Positions 28,076 through 40,129 of a DNA stretch of 64,000 nucleotides are shown piece by piece. Source of the DNA: Amoebidium appalachense (taxonomy: Eukaryota; Ichthyosporea); the NCBI GenBank assembly GCA_963693365.1, contig CAVNZM010000004.1, positions 620,001 through 684,000 on the forward strand. Direction: 5' to 3'. The notes under the pieces are model-generated. The model saw only the letters and a program-made list of their open reading frames with translations, was not told where the DNA came from and made no database searches. A program made the position numbers and the translations under genes. How positions within the stretch are numbered: position 1 is the stretch's first letter; every line of letters starts with the position of its first letter.

Positions 28076-28401
28076 GTGCGTGTGCGTGTGCGTGTGTGTG
28101 TATGTGCGTGTGTGTGTGTTGCGGGCAAAGGCGTTCAACATGGGACTTGGTGAAGTGAAGTGGCGGGGAAGGGGGGGGGGGGGGGGGGGGGGGGGGACAT
28201 GGGTCTGTTGTTCCAGTGTATGCAAGCCACGGGTTTGTGGGCAAACGCCGTGTGTACATGTGCACGCGTTTACCCGTGAGTGTGTGTATGCCTCTGTGTC
28301 TGTGTGGGGATGGACTTGTGGGTGGGTGTGGTTGTGAGGACGTGTGTGTGTGTATGTGTATGTGTGTGTGTTTGTGTGTGTGTGTGTGTGCACGTGGGTG
28401 T

Positions 28402-28460
<59 letters not shown>

Positions 28461-28672
28461 CGCGTGCGCGCGCACGCGTGCGCGTGCGTGCGTCTGTGAC
28501 GTACACGTCCATTAGGGGTGTGGCCTGAGCCTGTGTACGTGTGTATCTATTGTGTGCACAAGTTGTGCCTGTTTTTCTGTGCTGTATTTGTGTCCTTGTT
28601 GTGTGTGTGTGCACGTGTGCGCGCGCGCTTGCAGATATTTGTGTCTGTGATTGTGTGCATCTGAGCACATAT

Positions 28673-28710
<38 letters not shown>

Positions 28711-29441
28711 AGTACATGCAAAGCGTGCGTCTGAGCACGTGTGTGTGTGTGTGTGTGTGCTACTGAGTACATGCAAACGTTCTTTGTGTCTGCACGCACA
28801 TATAGGTGGCATGTGAACAACAGCAGCACGCTTGTATCGAAAATTCGTCTCACCTGCCAGAGCTTGTGGCTGCCTCAGAGCCGGCCCGCTCCACCTACAC
28901 CCAAAACTAGTGTTAATGCAGAAACCAGACGAGCCCTCCCACCTTACCGTCCTCAACCTCTCCCGATTGTCCTCTTCCCTCCCCCAATCACCCCTGAGTC
29001 TCTCCTCTCTCTCTCTCTGTCACTCCTTCCCTCTTTCCTTCCCCCCCTCACTCCCGTCCTCCCCCCTTCCATCTCTCCCTCACTCCCTCCCTCCCTCCCT
29101 TCCTCCCTCCCTCCGTCCCTCCGTCCCTCCCTCCCTCCGTCCCTCCCTCCCTCCCTCCCTCCCTCTCTCTCCTCCCTCCTCTCTCTCTCTCCCTCCCTCC
29201 GCGCGGCTTATCTTATCAAACTCCGCAAGCCCTATATACATAAGTCAACCCGTTCCTTCGTGCACTAATCAACACTCACAGGGCCCTGTAAGCAGCCTTC
29301 ACAGGGGCCTGCCCACCGGCCACCAAGAAGTGGTGATGCACGGAGACAGAAAGGAGGAGGAGGGGCACAGGCACAGACCTTGGTCAGCCGAGGCAGCACC
29401 GTGGCCCGCCTGTTGGGCACGCGAGACGCGGCGCGCAGCAT
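17417..29441 (-). CDS. MIC60: MICOS subunit MIC60 (mitofilin), 15 exons
   Basis: Inner-membrane protein that holds cristae junctions and contacts the outer membrane. Exons (high to low): 29441-29379, 28894-28854, 27173-25838, 25123-25096 (28 nt, tentative), 24680-24630, 24336-24254, 23708-23616, 22965-22837, 22385-22286, 21626-21541, 20595-20508, 19204-19085, 18635-18481, 18053-17958, 17563-17417; about 871 aa. The first 21 residues are a basic amphipathic presequence ([19 protein letters not shown]). A proline-rich stretch precedes one membrane segment at about 88-108, followed by the conserved [18 protein letters not shown]. Exon 3 continues as a long acidic, Pro/Glu/Val-rich intermembrane linker. 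Exons 6-10 encode coiled coil; exons 11-15 the C-terminal mitofilin domain, including [14 protein letters not shown] and [17 protein letters not shown] before the stop. All phases agree; exon 4 was chosen mainly because it restores phase and has a good pyrimidine tract. Longer than the human protein (758 aa), mainly in the linker. Confidence 0.91.
19290..19880. repeat. Minisatellite in MIC60 intron 11
   Basis: About 13 units built on AATGCACAGTACTCGTATAC, then ATCACATGCACACACAAAA, with lengths between about 35 and 60 bp. Some units lack the GTACTCG part. Adjacent CA-rich sequence probably seeded it. Confidence 0.9.
21043..21505. repeat. Minisatellite in MIC60 intron 10
   Basis: About ten copies of TGTATTTATGTGCATGTGTG plus TCTGCCTATCTG, separated by (GT)n of varying length; period about 40-56 bp. 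Flanked by a (CA)n-(GT)n inverted pair at 20838-20945. Confidence 0.92.
21965..22285. repeat. (GCAC)n tetranucleotide array running into (CA)n
   Basis: About 60 GCAC units with occasional GAAT interruptions at 22128-22183, then (CA)n from 22206. On the MIC60 sense strand this means intron 9 begins at its donor with (GT)n and continues as (GTGC)n. Confidence 0.95.
22676..22830. repeat. 29-bp tandem repeat with CCAAT in MIC60 intron 8
   Basis: GCCAATCATGCACACATG-type units start at 22705, 22734, 22763, 22792 and 22821, an exact 29-bp spacing. A looser series of CCAATCAGAACA words extends back to about 22395. Confidence 0.9.
24824..24925. repeat. (GGGT)n then poly-G
   Basis: About twelve GGGT units at 24824-24872 in MIC60 intron 4, followed by a G run. 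Four-guanine-unit arrays of this kind are G-quadruplex candidates. Confidence 0.95.
28345..28490. repeat. (GT)n with CGCG block in MIC60 intron 2
   Basis: GT repeats end in alternating GCGCGC at 28452-28490. Purine-pyrimidine alternation over more than 100 bp is a Z-DNA candidate. Confidence 0.95.
29085..29200. repeat. (CCCT)n pyrimidine tract in MIC60 intron 1
   Basis: CCCT units with CCGT variants. On the sense strand it is purine-rich (GGGA/AGGG). Confidence 0.92.
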
Positions 29442-30875
29442 TGTGGAAGGGCAGGCCGGAGGGAGGGAGAGAGGTCCGGCACAGATGAACGAACAAAGAC
29501 CGGACAACGGACCTCAAGCACTTTTGGGCACGGCAGCTGCCGCCACGCGCCACACCCGGGAATTCTCAAGCTGCCGCCCGATGATTGGCGAGCAAGGCAA
29601 ACTTATACCATATATGGCGATTTTATAGCGCTAACGACTGGTGGACCCTTTACGCTGCCGGTTGCCGGCCTCTGAGGCAGTGCTGACTTGAGTCGGGGAC
29701 ATCGACTCGAGGCCACCGTCGACGTCGCATGTGATCAGGACAGCAACGAACCCAAGAGAGCGTAATAATTGCAACTCCCACGGTAGTGTTTCTAATCAAA
29801 AGCAATCAGAGACCACCCGCCTCTCCCCTCCTCCCCCTATGCCCCCTTCCTTCCCCGCGCCCTCACCCGCGCCCTTAGCCCTTCCCCTTCCTAGCTCCCT
29901 CCCTCTCCTCATCTTCCGCAACTCCTTCTACTCCCTCTCTATTCCCTCCGTTCCGCTCCCCGCTATCTTCTGTATAACCTACATGCTCCTTTCCTCTCCA
30001 AGTCCTTTTGTTCCCCCAATTTACCCGCTTTTGCTTTATTTGCAACTTCGTCGTCAGCAACACATTCACGTACATGCATGGGACCATTTTGTTGCAGCTT
30101 CTGAAAAGCTGACGGTTGTACACCCTTTTTGGACAGAGAAAAGGTTGAGCCAGAGTAAACCACAAACTCATGCGCGTAAAAGCATTTTGAATACGCCAGG
30201 CTGCTGGGTAGCGCTGAGAGGGGCGGCGGGGGGGGGGGGGGGGGAGGGGGTGAGCTATGATGCGGACAAAACGCAGGAGTAGGGCCTGGCGGGGGGCTGA
30301 ACTTTTCTGATGCCTATTGCAGAGCAAAAATGTCAAAGCGAAAGGTACATAGACAAAACGAGCTAAGGGTCCCGGTTGGGTGACATATGGGAGGAGAGAA
30401 GAGAGCAGGGAGCCAGCGAGGAGCGGGGGGGAGGATCTTTGGTTGTTTGGTGTGGAGAATGGGTGGTAGGAGCGCCGGAGATAGCGGTTACGGTCTGAGT
30501 ATAGCGGAAAGGGGAGATTATATGGCCATGGCTTATTCCAGTTGAGTGAAACCGGGATTCAAACATCACTATCATTTAGTGGATAATGTGACTTCATCTG
30601 CTCTGGGATATACGTCAGATCTGCACATGATCTATTTGGTGCATACTACGCTGGCCACTCAACCACATAACCATCCATGTGAAACGTGCTGCAAAACTCT
30701 TTTCTTTCACCGAGTGCATGGATTGCCAAGTCTTGTGTGGCAATAGTTTCCTTTTTCTAGTACCAAAAATGGGGTCCGCAACAAAACACTTACAATACAG
30801 ATCCTACGGTGTGCCTGGACAAAGAATCGGGTGTGCCGAATGTTGGTGAGCCCATGCAGATGTAATCTAATATGA
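29442..30875. other. Spacer upstream of MIC60
   Basis: Non-repetitive apart from a G run at 30230-30250 and a pyrimidine-rich part at 29820-29960. Contains the MIC60 promoter side and the 3' end of the PH/SAP gene. No exon supported. Confidence 0.65.
29584..29588 (-). promoter_or_regulatory. Possible CCAAT box upstream of MIC60
   Basis: CCAAT on the gene's sense strand, 143 bp before the MIC60 start codon, in a GC-rich stretch without repeats. One short word, so weak. Confidence 0.3.
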
Positions 30876-31841
30876 TCATAGGCCTGCAGTGTGAACCTGG
30901 CTTATCAGCCGACCCACGAGCTCCTTCTTTCCGTGTGTGGCTGCGTATCCTATGTGAAGTCGGTCGAGCTCCTTTCTGAGGTCCTGCAGTGACATAGACA
31001 TATACTCGCTGGCCTTGTCAACATCCCCCTCTGCACCAGCCTCATACTTAGCCGATGGAAGGGTTTGCTTAGCAGCAAGGCCCGAACTTGTCCTGGATGT
31101 GGCCAAGGGGGATGCTGGGGGTGTGGCGGTGGACCCAGCACGCGCCCTCTGGGCAAGGGCGGTGGTGCCTGTGGACCCTGCACGTGCGCGCCCCACAGGG
31201 GAATTGTCGCTGCTGTTGCTAGACGACCGGGGCCGCGACAGGTCGGGGCTGCCGGGTGATGGCGGCCTGTTGGCTACGTCGCTGCTTGACAAACGGTGCT
31301 GCATTTCGCTGCTGGAGAGCCGTGTGCAATCTTCTCCATGAGCACTGTGGACCGGCGTTTGGGCTTCTAGGGGGAGTGTGGGGCTGGGGGGGGTTTGTGC
31401 CTCCGCTAGTGCTGCTTTTGCTGCTGCCGCCTCCTGCTTCAACTTGCGCTCAGTTGCTTCTTTCTCGTTGCGTGCTGTGGAAATGGCCGTGCTGACCGCA
31501 AGGTCGAACCTGTTCATGTCGGTGGTGGACTTGAACGCAAACACTAGGGGGTCAGACACAAGGGTGGGTGTAAACGAGCAGCTTTTGTCGGCTGTTTTCA
31601 AAGTGCACGAAGAGTCATATCGCACCGCTGCTTCCCACAAAACGTTGTACTTCTTCTCGTGTATTATAGTGACGTAGGTAGAATGTCGGTGGGCATCGTC
31701 AAACACAACCACTACTCCTTTCTTCGCTTTATCCCCGTCAACCTTCCCTTTGCCCTCGAAGATGAGCATGATCTTGTTGCCTGTTTTGGATGCAGGGTCT
31801 AGCAGCGCCTTGCGCACACACGTATGCTCTGTGCTGGCCAT
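30876..31841 (-). CDS. Intronless protein with PH-like N-terminus and SAP-like C-terminus
   Basis: Single open frame of 321 aa with start ATG at 31841 in a good context (AAAATGG); no upstream in-frame extension is needed. Residues 1 to about 135 have alternating hydrophobic strands ending in a helix-like LVFAFKSTTDMNRFDLAV, which resembles the last strand and helix of PH/GRAM-type domains; this is inference. A Lys/Glu/Ala-rich helix (about 135-165) follows, then a long Ser/Pro/Arg low-complexity linker that could be phosphorylated. The last 38 residues (SLQDLRKELDRLHIGY... HGKKELVGRL) match the helix-turn-helix spacing of SAP or LEM-like motifs, which bind DNA or nuclear partners. Function unknown. 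It differs from its intron-rich neighbours in having no introns and few repeats, so it could be a retrocopy or simply a compact gene. It lies on the same strand as MIC60 and diverges from the LAMMER kinase gene. Confidence 0.72.
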   Translation of the reverse strand: MASTEHTCVRKALLDPASKTGNKIMLIFEGKGKVDGDKAKKGVVVVFDDAHRHSTYVTIIHEKKYNVLWEAAVRYDSSCTLKTADKSCSFTPTLVSDPLVFAFKSTTDMNRFDLAVSTAISTARNEKEATERKLKQEAAAAKAALAEAQTPPSPTLPLEAQTPVHSAHGEDCTRLSSSEMQHRLSSSDVANRPPSPGSPDLSRPRSSSNSSDNSPVGRARAGSTGTTALAQRARAGSTATPPASPLATSRTSSGLAAKQTLPSAKYEAGAEGDVDKASEYMSMSLQDLRKELDRLHIGYAATHGKKELVGRLISQVHTAGL

Positions 31842-33498
31842 TTTTGCGAAACTTTCAATATCTCAAGCAGACAGCTTACCATAGAAAACATATGTTGCTC
31901 CTCTTGACACGATTCAATCGAAAAGTCAAGGTCATCGCCGTCAAAGTTAGCGTGCAGCTCTGCTGCTTCGCTGCTTGAAAGAGAGCGAGAGCTTGAAAAG
32001 TTGAAAGCAGGCGCACCAGCTCAGGAATTTCTTACTATCGATTTAGACCAATCGTTGTACCTGAGCAATCAAACATCGTTTTCATTAGCTATATATAGTT
32101 TATCGTGCTTAGATCTGGCGGTGCGACCTCATCCAATCATCCGTGGCTAGGTTCGTTATTGCTACGTCATCGGTATGATCATGCCTGCCAGGCACCAGGC
32201 TCGGCAATGCATGAGTCGGCATGTACAGACGGCAGTCACAACGAATGCATTGTACTACTCACATATTTCCTCTAACCTTTCAAAAACCCATAGGAAGTCC
32301 ATATTGTTGTTGATTTTTGTGCATAATACCTAGATAAACTATAATTATCGAAGTTTTTATGGCTCTAGGGGTGTCGCTGTTTCCTAGTCCGTAAGCCCAC
32401 AGCAATAATTTTTCATAGGACAAACATTGATCTTGAGGTGTACACAAAAGACTAGTTTAGATCTTGGGATTGGCATTTATGTTTTCCGCACCAGAATTGC
32501 AATAGCCAATCTATCCAATCGCATGCAATCTGCGATTCTGAATCTGCTCAGTACAACTTGCCAAGCAAGTAGGGCCTGGCCCACGACCATCTAGAAACAC
32601 GGTGTTTCTAGATGGCCGTAGGCCCGGCCGAAGCTCAAGAAGAAAAGGAAGGAAAGGCGAGGTCCGGGGTGCCAAAAGTTTGATATATGTTTTGCCAGGA
32701 AATAGAGACAGGGAGAGAGAGATGATTCAAAGGAGAGGGCTTTGATAGGAGCTTGTGGTGAGAGTGCATAAGCAGTCAAGCGCGGCTTTCGGCTGCATTC
32801 CCATATCCCAGGTAGGAAGTTGTCTGCTTCTGGCTCCTTGGTCCCCTGCTCATTTTGTGCCTGTTTTCCGTGCGTAATCGAAGCATTATTAGCCTGCGGA
32901 ATGAATGTAAGTCCTCGTTCTTGTACCTTTTTTTTCTCTACCACGTGATTCACGGAAGACTACAAGGGTTTCGTCTGCCTATGTGGCAGTTCCGGCTCGG
33001 TGCAGGCATTATTCGTGAATACACACCAACATGGGTCACCCAAAAAGATCATACTGCGAGCCACAATACAAGTCTACTGTATATATCTCTCTGCTTGTCT
33101 GCTGCTTTATATGGAGTTTTTGGGCGTTAATCCCCTTTCTGTGTTAGCTGCGCAAACGGCGATCACATGCAACATTTTTCGCCCACACACTTTTTGTGCT
33201 CGCTCTCTTTTAGTTACAATTTCAGATACAGAGACGTCACGCACAACTGCAACCTGCACACACACAGGCACAGGCACAGGGACTCACAGGCCCGCCCTTC
33301 TAAACACGCCAGCACGCACAATTCCGGTACCGGCTTGCACACACACGCAGGAGCGCACAAGTAAGTGGCCCTGTAAGCATCGGCCGAACAATAATAAATA
33401 GCAGCACACACCATAGGGAGACATATGTATGCCTGTGCAAGCACACACACTCACACGCTCCCTGTGCAGCCAAGCAGGCCAGGCGTGGCTTCAGGGCG
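31842..33498. other. Divergent intergenic region between PH/SAP gene and LAMMER kinase
   Basis: 1.66 kb of mostly unique sequence with promoters for both genes facing away from each other. Contains the 32.6-kb hairpin. A CAG at 33468-33470 just before the kinase start suggests a 5' UTR intron acceptor. Confidence 0.6.
32571..32630. repeat. Long hairpin (inverted repeat)
   Basis: Arms CCATCTAGAAACAC (32587-32600) and GTGTTTCTAGATGG (32602-32615) pair perfectly around one G; pairing continues with mismatches outward through GGGCC..CGAC / CCGTAGGCCC. The right arm plus its flank (GTGTTTCTAGATGGCCGT) recurs at 55411-55428, so it may be the end of a dispersed element. Confidence 0.85.
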
Positions 33499-33916
33499 AT
33501 GATGGCCTACTATGCGGCGCCCCAGGAGGCCCACTACTGGGCCGACCACACAGCCAGCAGCCAGCACACACAGTGGCCTGCAGCTGAGCCCTGGGCAAGA
33601 CCCACACACCAGCACACAGCACGCCGCCACCACCCTTACAACCAGCCGGTGAGTGAGCAGTGTGCACGGCTCTGTCGGTGGATGAGTGTTGGCACAAAGA
33701 TGGAGGGGTTGGTATTTGAGGAGGGAATATTGCAGGTCCTAGCAGTAAGAGACCACGTTATAGAAAGTGGAGAATAAGGTGAGAAGAAGGCAGAAAGACG
33801 TGCCTTTCTTGTGTGCAGAGAGAGGGGAAAGGGGGGGGGGGGGGGGGGGGGAGCTACTACAACATCGCTTGTGCGCTTTTTTCTCCCTTCCTGCTCTCTG
33901 TCTTTCTGTCGTCTAC

Positions 33917-33949
<33 letters not shown>

Positions 33950-34737
33950 CCCCTCCCCAGTCACCACCACCACCACCACCATAGACGCTCGCGCGCACAC
34001 ACACACACACCCCTTTTTTTTTCTGTGTTGCAAGGCACTCACACAGGGGGGAGGGTACAGGCACGCAGGGAGCAGCACACGCAACTGCGCACCCAACCCC
34101 ACCCCCGTCACGAATACCACACCCCTGCCACCACCCATCACTGGGACGAGCCACCCCCCCGCCAGTGGAGAGAAGAGCACGGAAGACCTGCTGCCATCTA
34201 TCACCATCTTCACGACCACCAGCCCCATCATCACCCACCCACCCACCACCATCACCAAATATGGAACAGTGTGCCGGACAGACCACGTGAAACGTACCAG
34301 GCACGTGCTGTAGACAGGCACGATTGGGCCATGGTCAGGCGGCACGAACACGTGATCGAGGTTACACACACACACCACGTGCATGAGGAGAGTGTGTGCT
34401 ATGAGGACAGGCGGGGGGAGAGGAGGAGGAGGGAGCGGCACGTGGGGCAGCATGAAGACAGACACAGGGAGAGGGGGCACAGATGCGAGGAGCCGGAGGA
34501 GGAGGTGTGTGATGACGATGCCGGCCACTATGTGGTTGTGCCTGGATCCACCCTGGGCAAGGACAGCGAGTGTATGTGCCCCTGTGTGCGTGTGGGTGGG
34601 TGTGGGTGTGTTCGTGTGTTTGTACGGAGTAACTGTGTTCGAAAGAATGGGAAGGGGGGAGGAGAGGGGGGGGGGGGGGGTGGTCGTTCAGGATTTTGTG
34701 GATGAGGTGTTGGGAGGAAGGGGGGCAGGGTGTGTGT

Positions 34738-34775
<38 letters not shown>

Positions 34776-35758
34776 GGGGGGGAGGGGGGGGGGGGGGGGG
34801 GGAGGGGGGGGGGGGGGGGGGCAAGGTGTAAAGAATAGAGTAAGCGGATCCGATGGGATGTGTGCATATATTTTGTGTCCAATCCGTTTGTGTTTGTGCA
34901 AGTATGTGTGGATGCTGGTGTGTGCAGAGTGTGGGGTATGTGCACTCCTCGTGTGTTTTGAGAGGGCTGTGGCCTTGAGCTAACGGAGCATTTTGAACGG
35001 GATGGGGGTGCAATCTGGAACTGAATGGAAACTTTCAACCTTTAACGTGATCTGCATGCACAGACCGTATCGAGTGTGTGCTTGGGGAGGGCACGTTTGG
35101 CAAGGTGGTGGAGTGTACGGAACTGAGGGAACACCGACGGGTGGCTGTAAAGATTATTCGCAACATCGACAAGTATAGGGCCGCAGCATTTATCGAGATC
35201 GATATTCTGAACCAGCTGAGGAAACTGGATCCGAGGAATGTGCAGTAAGTGGATGGACGGGCACGTGTGCAGAATGTGAGTGTGTTTGTGTGCTTGGGGT
35301 AAAGAGTGTGATTTCACATACAGTTGATCTCGTAAGCTAATGTAAATTAGAACGGCTATGATGCAATGACATCTTGCGGCCTTTCTCGGCACAGGCTCAC
35401 AGCTAACACACACACACACCCATGTGCACGCATGTGCACATGCGCGAACATGGGCCTTGCACATTACCACCACGCACAGGTGTGCACACGCCAACAAACA
35501 TAAGCACATTCACATGCACTCAAGCAGCCAGATTCCATACATACATGCACACCAAACTCCCTTTCCCCTCCCCCCACACACCTACACACATTGGCCATGC
35601 ACATTGAGCACTCACGTACACCAAGCCATGCACAAGCACACACACGAATGAACTCACACGCGTGCACACGCACCTACGCCTCAGAAGCAGGCACGTGCTG
35701 GCTGCAATTGGTCCGATCACACACAGCTGCTTGCTCACTCACTCACTCATCCATTCGT

Positions 35759-35832
<74 letters not shown>

Positions 35833-38049
35833 CCGCATCATCCAGCTGCAGCGCACATTCGAGTACCGCAGCCACCTGTGCCTTGTGTTTGAGGTGCTGG
35901 GCCTCAGTGTGTTTGACTTTCTCAAACTCAACAAGTACCGGCCCTTCCCCCTGGCACACATCCGCAAGATGGCCTACCAGCTGCTCACGGCTATCGAGTG
36001 TATGCCCCCGTGTGTGTGCATGTTTGTGTGTGTCTGTCTGTTGGTGGTGCAATGGTCTTTGCTGTGTACTTTTGGTGTGCACACCAGCACGAATGAAGAT
36101 GTGCCTTTCTCACACATCGTGTCATATACACCATGCATGCACACGCACACACACACACACATGTATGTGCTCTGGCTTCGAGCCCTTTGTTTTCCTGTCC
36201 CACCCACCCTCTCTCCCCCCTCGTCTTTGTTAAAGATTTGTTACCACCCCACGTTTCAAAAGAAGTGGTGTCCGAATGGGTTTAGTACACGATGTAAATG
36301 GGGTGCTGTGGGTGACTTGGCCTCTCGCTGAAGTACTTTGGGGATCTTTGTTTTTTGTTTTTCTTTCCCTCTTAAATCTGCATTACAGCTTTCAGGTAAA
36401 GCCATGTGTTTTGTATTGCAACCCTCCCCCCCCCCCCCCCCCCCTCCCCCTCTATGTGTCAGAACTCCATTCATATATATCACGTGACCTACCCTCACCT
36501 CCACGCGTGCAGTCATGCACCGGCACCGGCTGACGCACACGGACCTTAAGCCCGAGAACATTCTGCTGGAAAACTCGGCACACCACGACCGACAGCTGCC
36601 AGATGCAAACGGCATGGTAAGAAAAGAGGGGGGGGGGGGACACAGTATGTGTGCACATGTGAGAATACATTGTGTGGGCACGGGTGTGAGAACAGATTTC
36701 GAGTGCACGAGTGAGAACACGCTCTGTGTAACACGCTGTGTGCACGTCAGAGAACATATTGTGTGCACAAGTGCAAAGACATTATGTGTACACGTGAGAA
36801 CCCAATGCATGTGCACGTGCTATGCCCCCTTTTCCAGTAGTGACCTGGTTTTGCAGGTGCACGTGTACAAGCAGCTAGTGGATGCCAGCATCCAGGTGAT
36901 CGATGTGGGCTCAGCCACGTGGGAGTACCAGCACCACACGGCCATCGTCAGCACACGCCACTACAGGGCACCAGAGGTCATCCTGGGTGCGTGCTAATGC
37001 GTGGCTGTTTGGTGATGGTGTGCACATGAAAGACAAACAGTTGCATGTGTGCAAGGCACACACGCAGACACACACACTTTTGGATAGGCGCATACACTTG
37101 CACATGTACGCGCAGGCACGCAAGGATACGCCCATGTGCACGCATGCACACTGAACGCCCACACACACACACAGAGACAGACATGCACAGTTGTGTGGTC
37201 CCCTGCGTTAGTGGATTGTGTGCGGAGAGTGGGTTACCTCTCTGCTTGTTTTCCCTCGTCGTACACGGGTGCTCTCTGCTGTGCAGATGTGGAAATCTCA
37301 TTACTGGTGCTTTTCCGCTGAAGGGAGACTGGGACTTTTTTTTGAGGGGGTGAGGAAAACGGTGGTGTGCGTGTGTTTGTGTATGTATGTGTTTTTGTTT
37401 TTTGTTTTTATTTTTATTTATTTTTTATTTTTTATTTTTTTTTGGGGGGGGGGGGATGCAGTTGAGTAACCGTGCGTGTGTGCTTGTTTGACAGAGATGA
37501 CGTGGTCGTACCCGTGTGACCTGTGGAGCATCGGCTGCATCCTGTGTGAGCTCTACACCGGTGATGCCCTCTTCGACGTACGTGATCACACACACCCCTC
37601 CCCCCCTTCCCCCCCCCCCCCCACACCTTCCCCCGCCGAACACACACACATAAACGCTTGCGCATACACACAAGCACGCAGACACATGCACACACGCACA
37701 CTCACTCACTCACACACTCACTCACACACACACACAGTCACAGACAAACAGCACACACACAACACTCGTATACACACAGCACACAGAACACACAACACAC
37801 GACACGTAGGCACACCATCCCTCTGCTCCTCACTTGTGCTCCTCTGCTTTGAGACAGTGGGATCTTTTTCATTGATTGTCACAGACGTGGGACCCCGGGG
37901 GGGGGGGGGGGGGGATGTGGCTACCCATTTTACATAAAGGTGTTGACTTGTCGTGTGGCTGTTTGCCAGGCACGTGACGATGGCTTCACATAAGCACATG
38001 GGAAAGAATGTGCCAAATGTATGGCTAGTGTGTGTACGTTGCACATGCG

Positions 38050-38082
<33 letters not shown>

Positions 38083-38417
38083 TGTGGGTGTGGGTGGGTG
38101 GGAGAGAGAGGGGGGGGGGAGGGGGGGATGCAGAAGTTGGACATGTGCACATGTGTGTGCATATTAGTGTACGCTGACTTGCACCGGGCAGACGCGTGAC
38201 GACATGCAGCACCTGGCCATGATGGAGAGGGTGCTTGGCCCCATGAGCCCGGACTTTGTGCAGCGCGTCAGGTGTGTGTGTGTGTGTGTGTGCTTGGTGG
38301 TATGAATGGCTGTGTGTGGTGTCGGTATGGGCACGAGCTGTATGCTTTGCTTGTTTTGGGGGAAGTTGGGGGGGGGGGGGGGATATTGTTTTTTCCGGAA
38401 GCAGTTGGCGTGGCTTT

Positions 38418-38448
<31 letters not shown>

Positions 38449-39998
38449 GGGGGATCCCATGGTAGCGGTATTCGCAGTGAATCTGAATCTGGGCTGAATG
38501 GTGACCATTGCCTAAAAAAGGAAATACATTGGGGTCTAAAAAAGGAAATGCATTGTGGGGGGGGGGGGGGGAGGTTATGCTTTGTGGTCTTAATAAGGAA
38601 ATACACTGTGGTCTAAAAAAGAAATCCATGGGGGGGTGCAGCCGCAAGCGGCGCAGCTACTTCAAGAATGGGCGGCTGGCCTGGCCGGAATTAGCCCCCC
38701 ACCAGGAGAGTGTGCTGGCCGTGCAGACAAAGTGCAAGCCCCTGAACGTACGTGTCAATTACATACACCCCTCCGATACAAACACACACACACTTCCTTT
38801 CCACATTTGCGCACTAAAACAACACCCTTTATCATACTGTGTATTCTGTGCTCTGCATCGCTTAAAAATGCCCCTCGTCGGCCTGCACCTGATTTATGTA
38901 CTGCTAGCCCGGTGGGTGCCTTTTTTCGTTTCACCTGACACACTCTGGGGTGGCAAGAAAGTAAATAGTCTCGATCGAAACTGACCAATAGCAGCTCGCT
39001 AAAACTAAGGCATCTGCCGGGCTGCCTAAACGAAACTTGCTAAGTGATAGTGTAAAGCGATAAATAAGATGGAAAAATAAATAAAAATCACACAGAATAA
39101 GAAAAATAAGAAACTATAAAAACTATAATTACATAAACGCATAAAAGTCTACGACAAAATGCTCTTTTTAGCTAGCGACGGTAGCGATCCGGCCTCGCTG
39201 ACAATCTCAGATGTCCATTATCGTCGAGAGATTTTTATTGGTTCACAGCCTTTCAATTGCTACCCTTTCTACCAATCGGATAGCTCGAAAACTAAGGCAA
39301 TATTTTTGATCGAGACTATTCAAATTCTTGCTACCCCGTAGTAAGTGTGGCAAAACAAACAACTTGCTTGTATTCAAGGACATGGGCAACTTGGTAGTTT
39401 CGAATACATACGAGCATTAGTGTACCATGGTGGGGGCATGGATGGGGGTTTTGGATGTGCACTAACGGCGTGTGTGGGGTTAGAAGCTCAACCGCTGTGC
39501 CGGCAACATAGAAGACGACCAGCTCTTTGATCTGATTGGCCAGATGCTGCAGTACGACCCAGACAGGTGGGCCATAGGCACCATGCATGTATGCACAGCA
39601 ATGGCACACACGTGTGTGTGCATATGTACACATACACCACTTGCATGTGTGTGGGTGCGTGGGTGGGTGTGGGTGGGTGCGTGGGGTGGTGGGTGCAAAT
39701 ACATGTGCACAAAGGCACGGCATCATACACACAAGCACATCCAGCTGCCTGCAAGTGGACGTGGGCAGAACACGGCCCACACAAGCGCGCGCACACACAC
39801 ACACACACACAGCAGAGAGAGATATTAGAGCACATGCACACAGACACACCATGTGGCATGCATGCAGCGCACACACATGCACGTGTTTGCTGACTTCAAG
39901 GTGTGTGCAGGCGCATCACGGCACACAGGGCGCTGCAGCATCCTTTTTTTGCCGTCTTCCACCGCCAACAAACAAACCAGGCACTGGCACGTAGATGA
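33499..39998 (+). CDS. LAMMER (CLK-type) dual-specificity protein kinase, 11 exons
   Basis: CLK/LAMMER kinases phosphorylate SR splicing factors in the nucleus. Exons: 33499-33648, 34061-34583, 35064-35244, 35833-35999, 36513-36616, 36857-36986, 37495-37577, 38192-38271, 38642-38747, 39484-39566, 39911-39998; all phases match, about 564 aa. The N-terminal 220 residues are His/Arg-rich and of low complexity. Kinase landmarks: glycine loop LGEGTFGKV (231-239), ATP lysine in VAVK (K254), helix-C Glu 269, catalytic loop HTDLKPEN (D351), activation segment STRHYRAPEV, and the family signature QHLAMMERVLG (452-462; usual form EHLAMMERILG). The DFG motif reads DVG (391-393). The C-lobe ends in RALQHPFFAVF, then a TGA at 39996-39998. 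The start is the first of two adjacent ATGs; the donor of exon 4 (gtatgc) and that of exon 2 were chosen because they keep the family alignment. The acceptor of exon 2 at 34061 is the weakest call. Confidence 0.92.
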
Positions 39999-40086
39999 CC
40001 TGCCATCGAGCAGTCGCATCCCCGAATGCCTCGCCTTTCCTCCAGCACACCAAGAAGTCAAGCACACACGCACAAGCACACACGTA

Positions 40087-40129
<43 letters not shown>

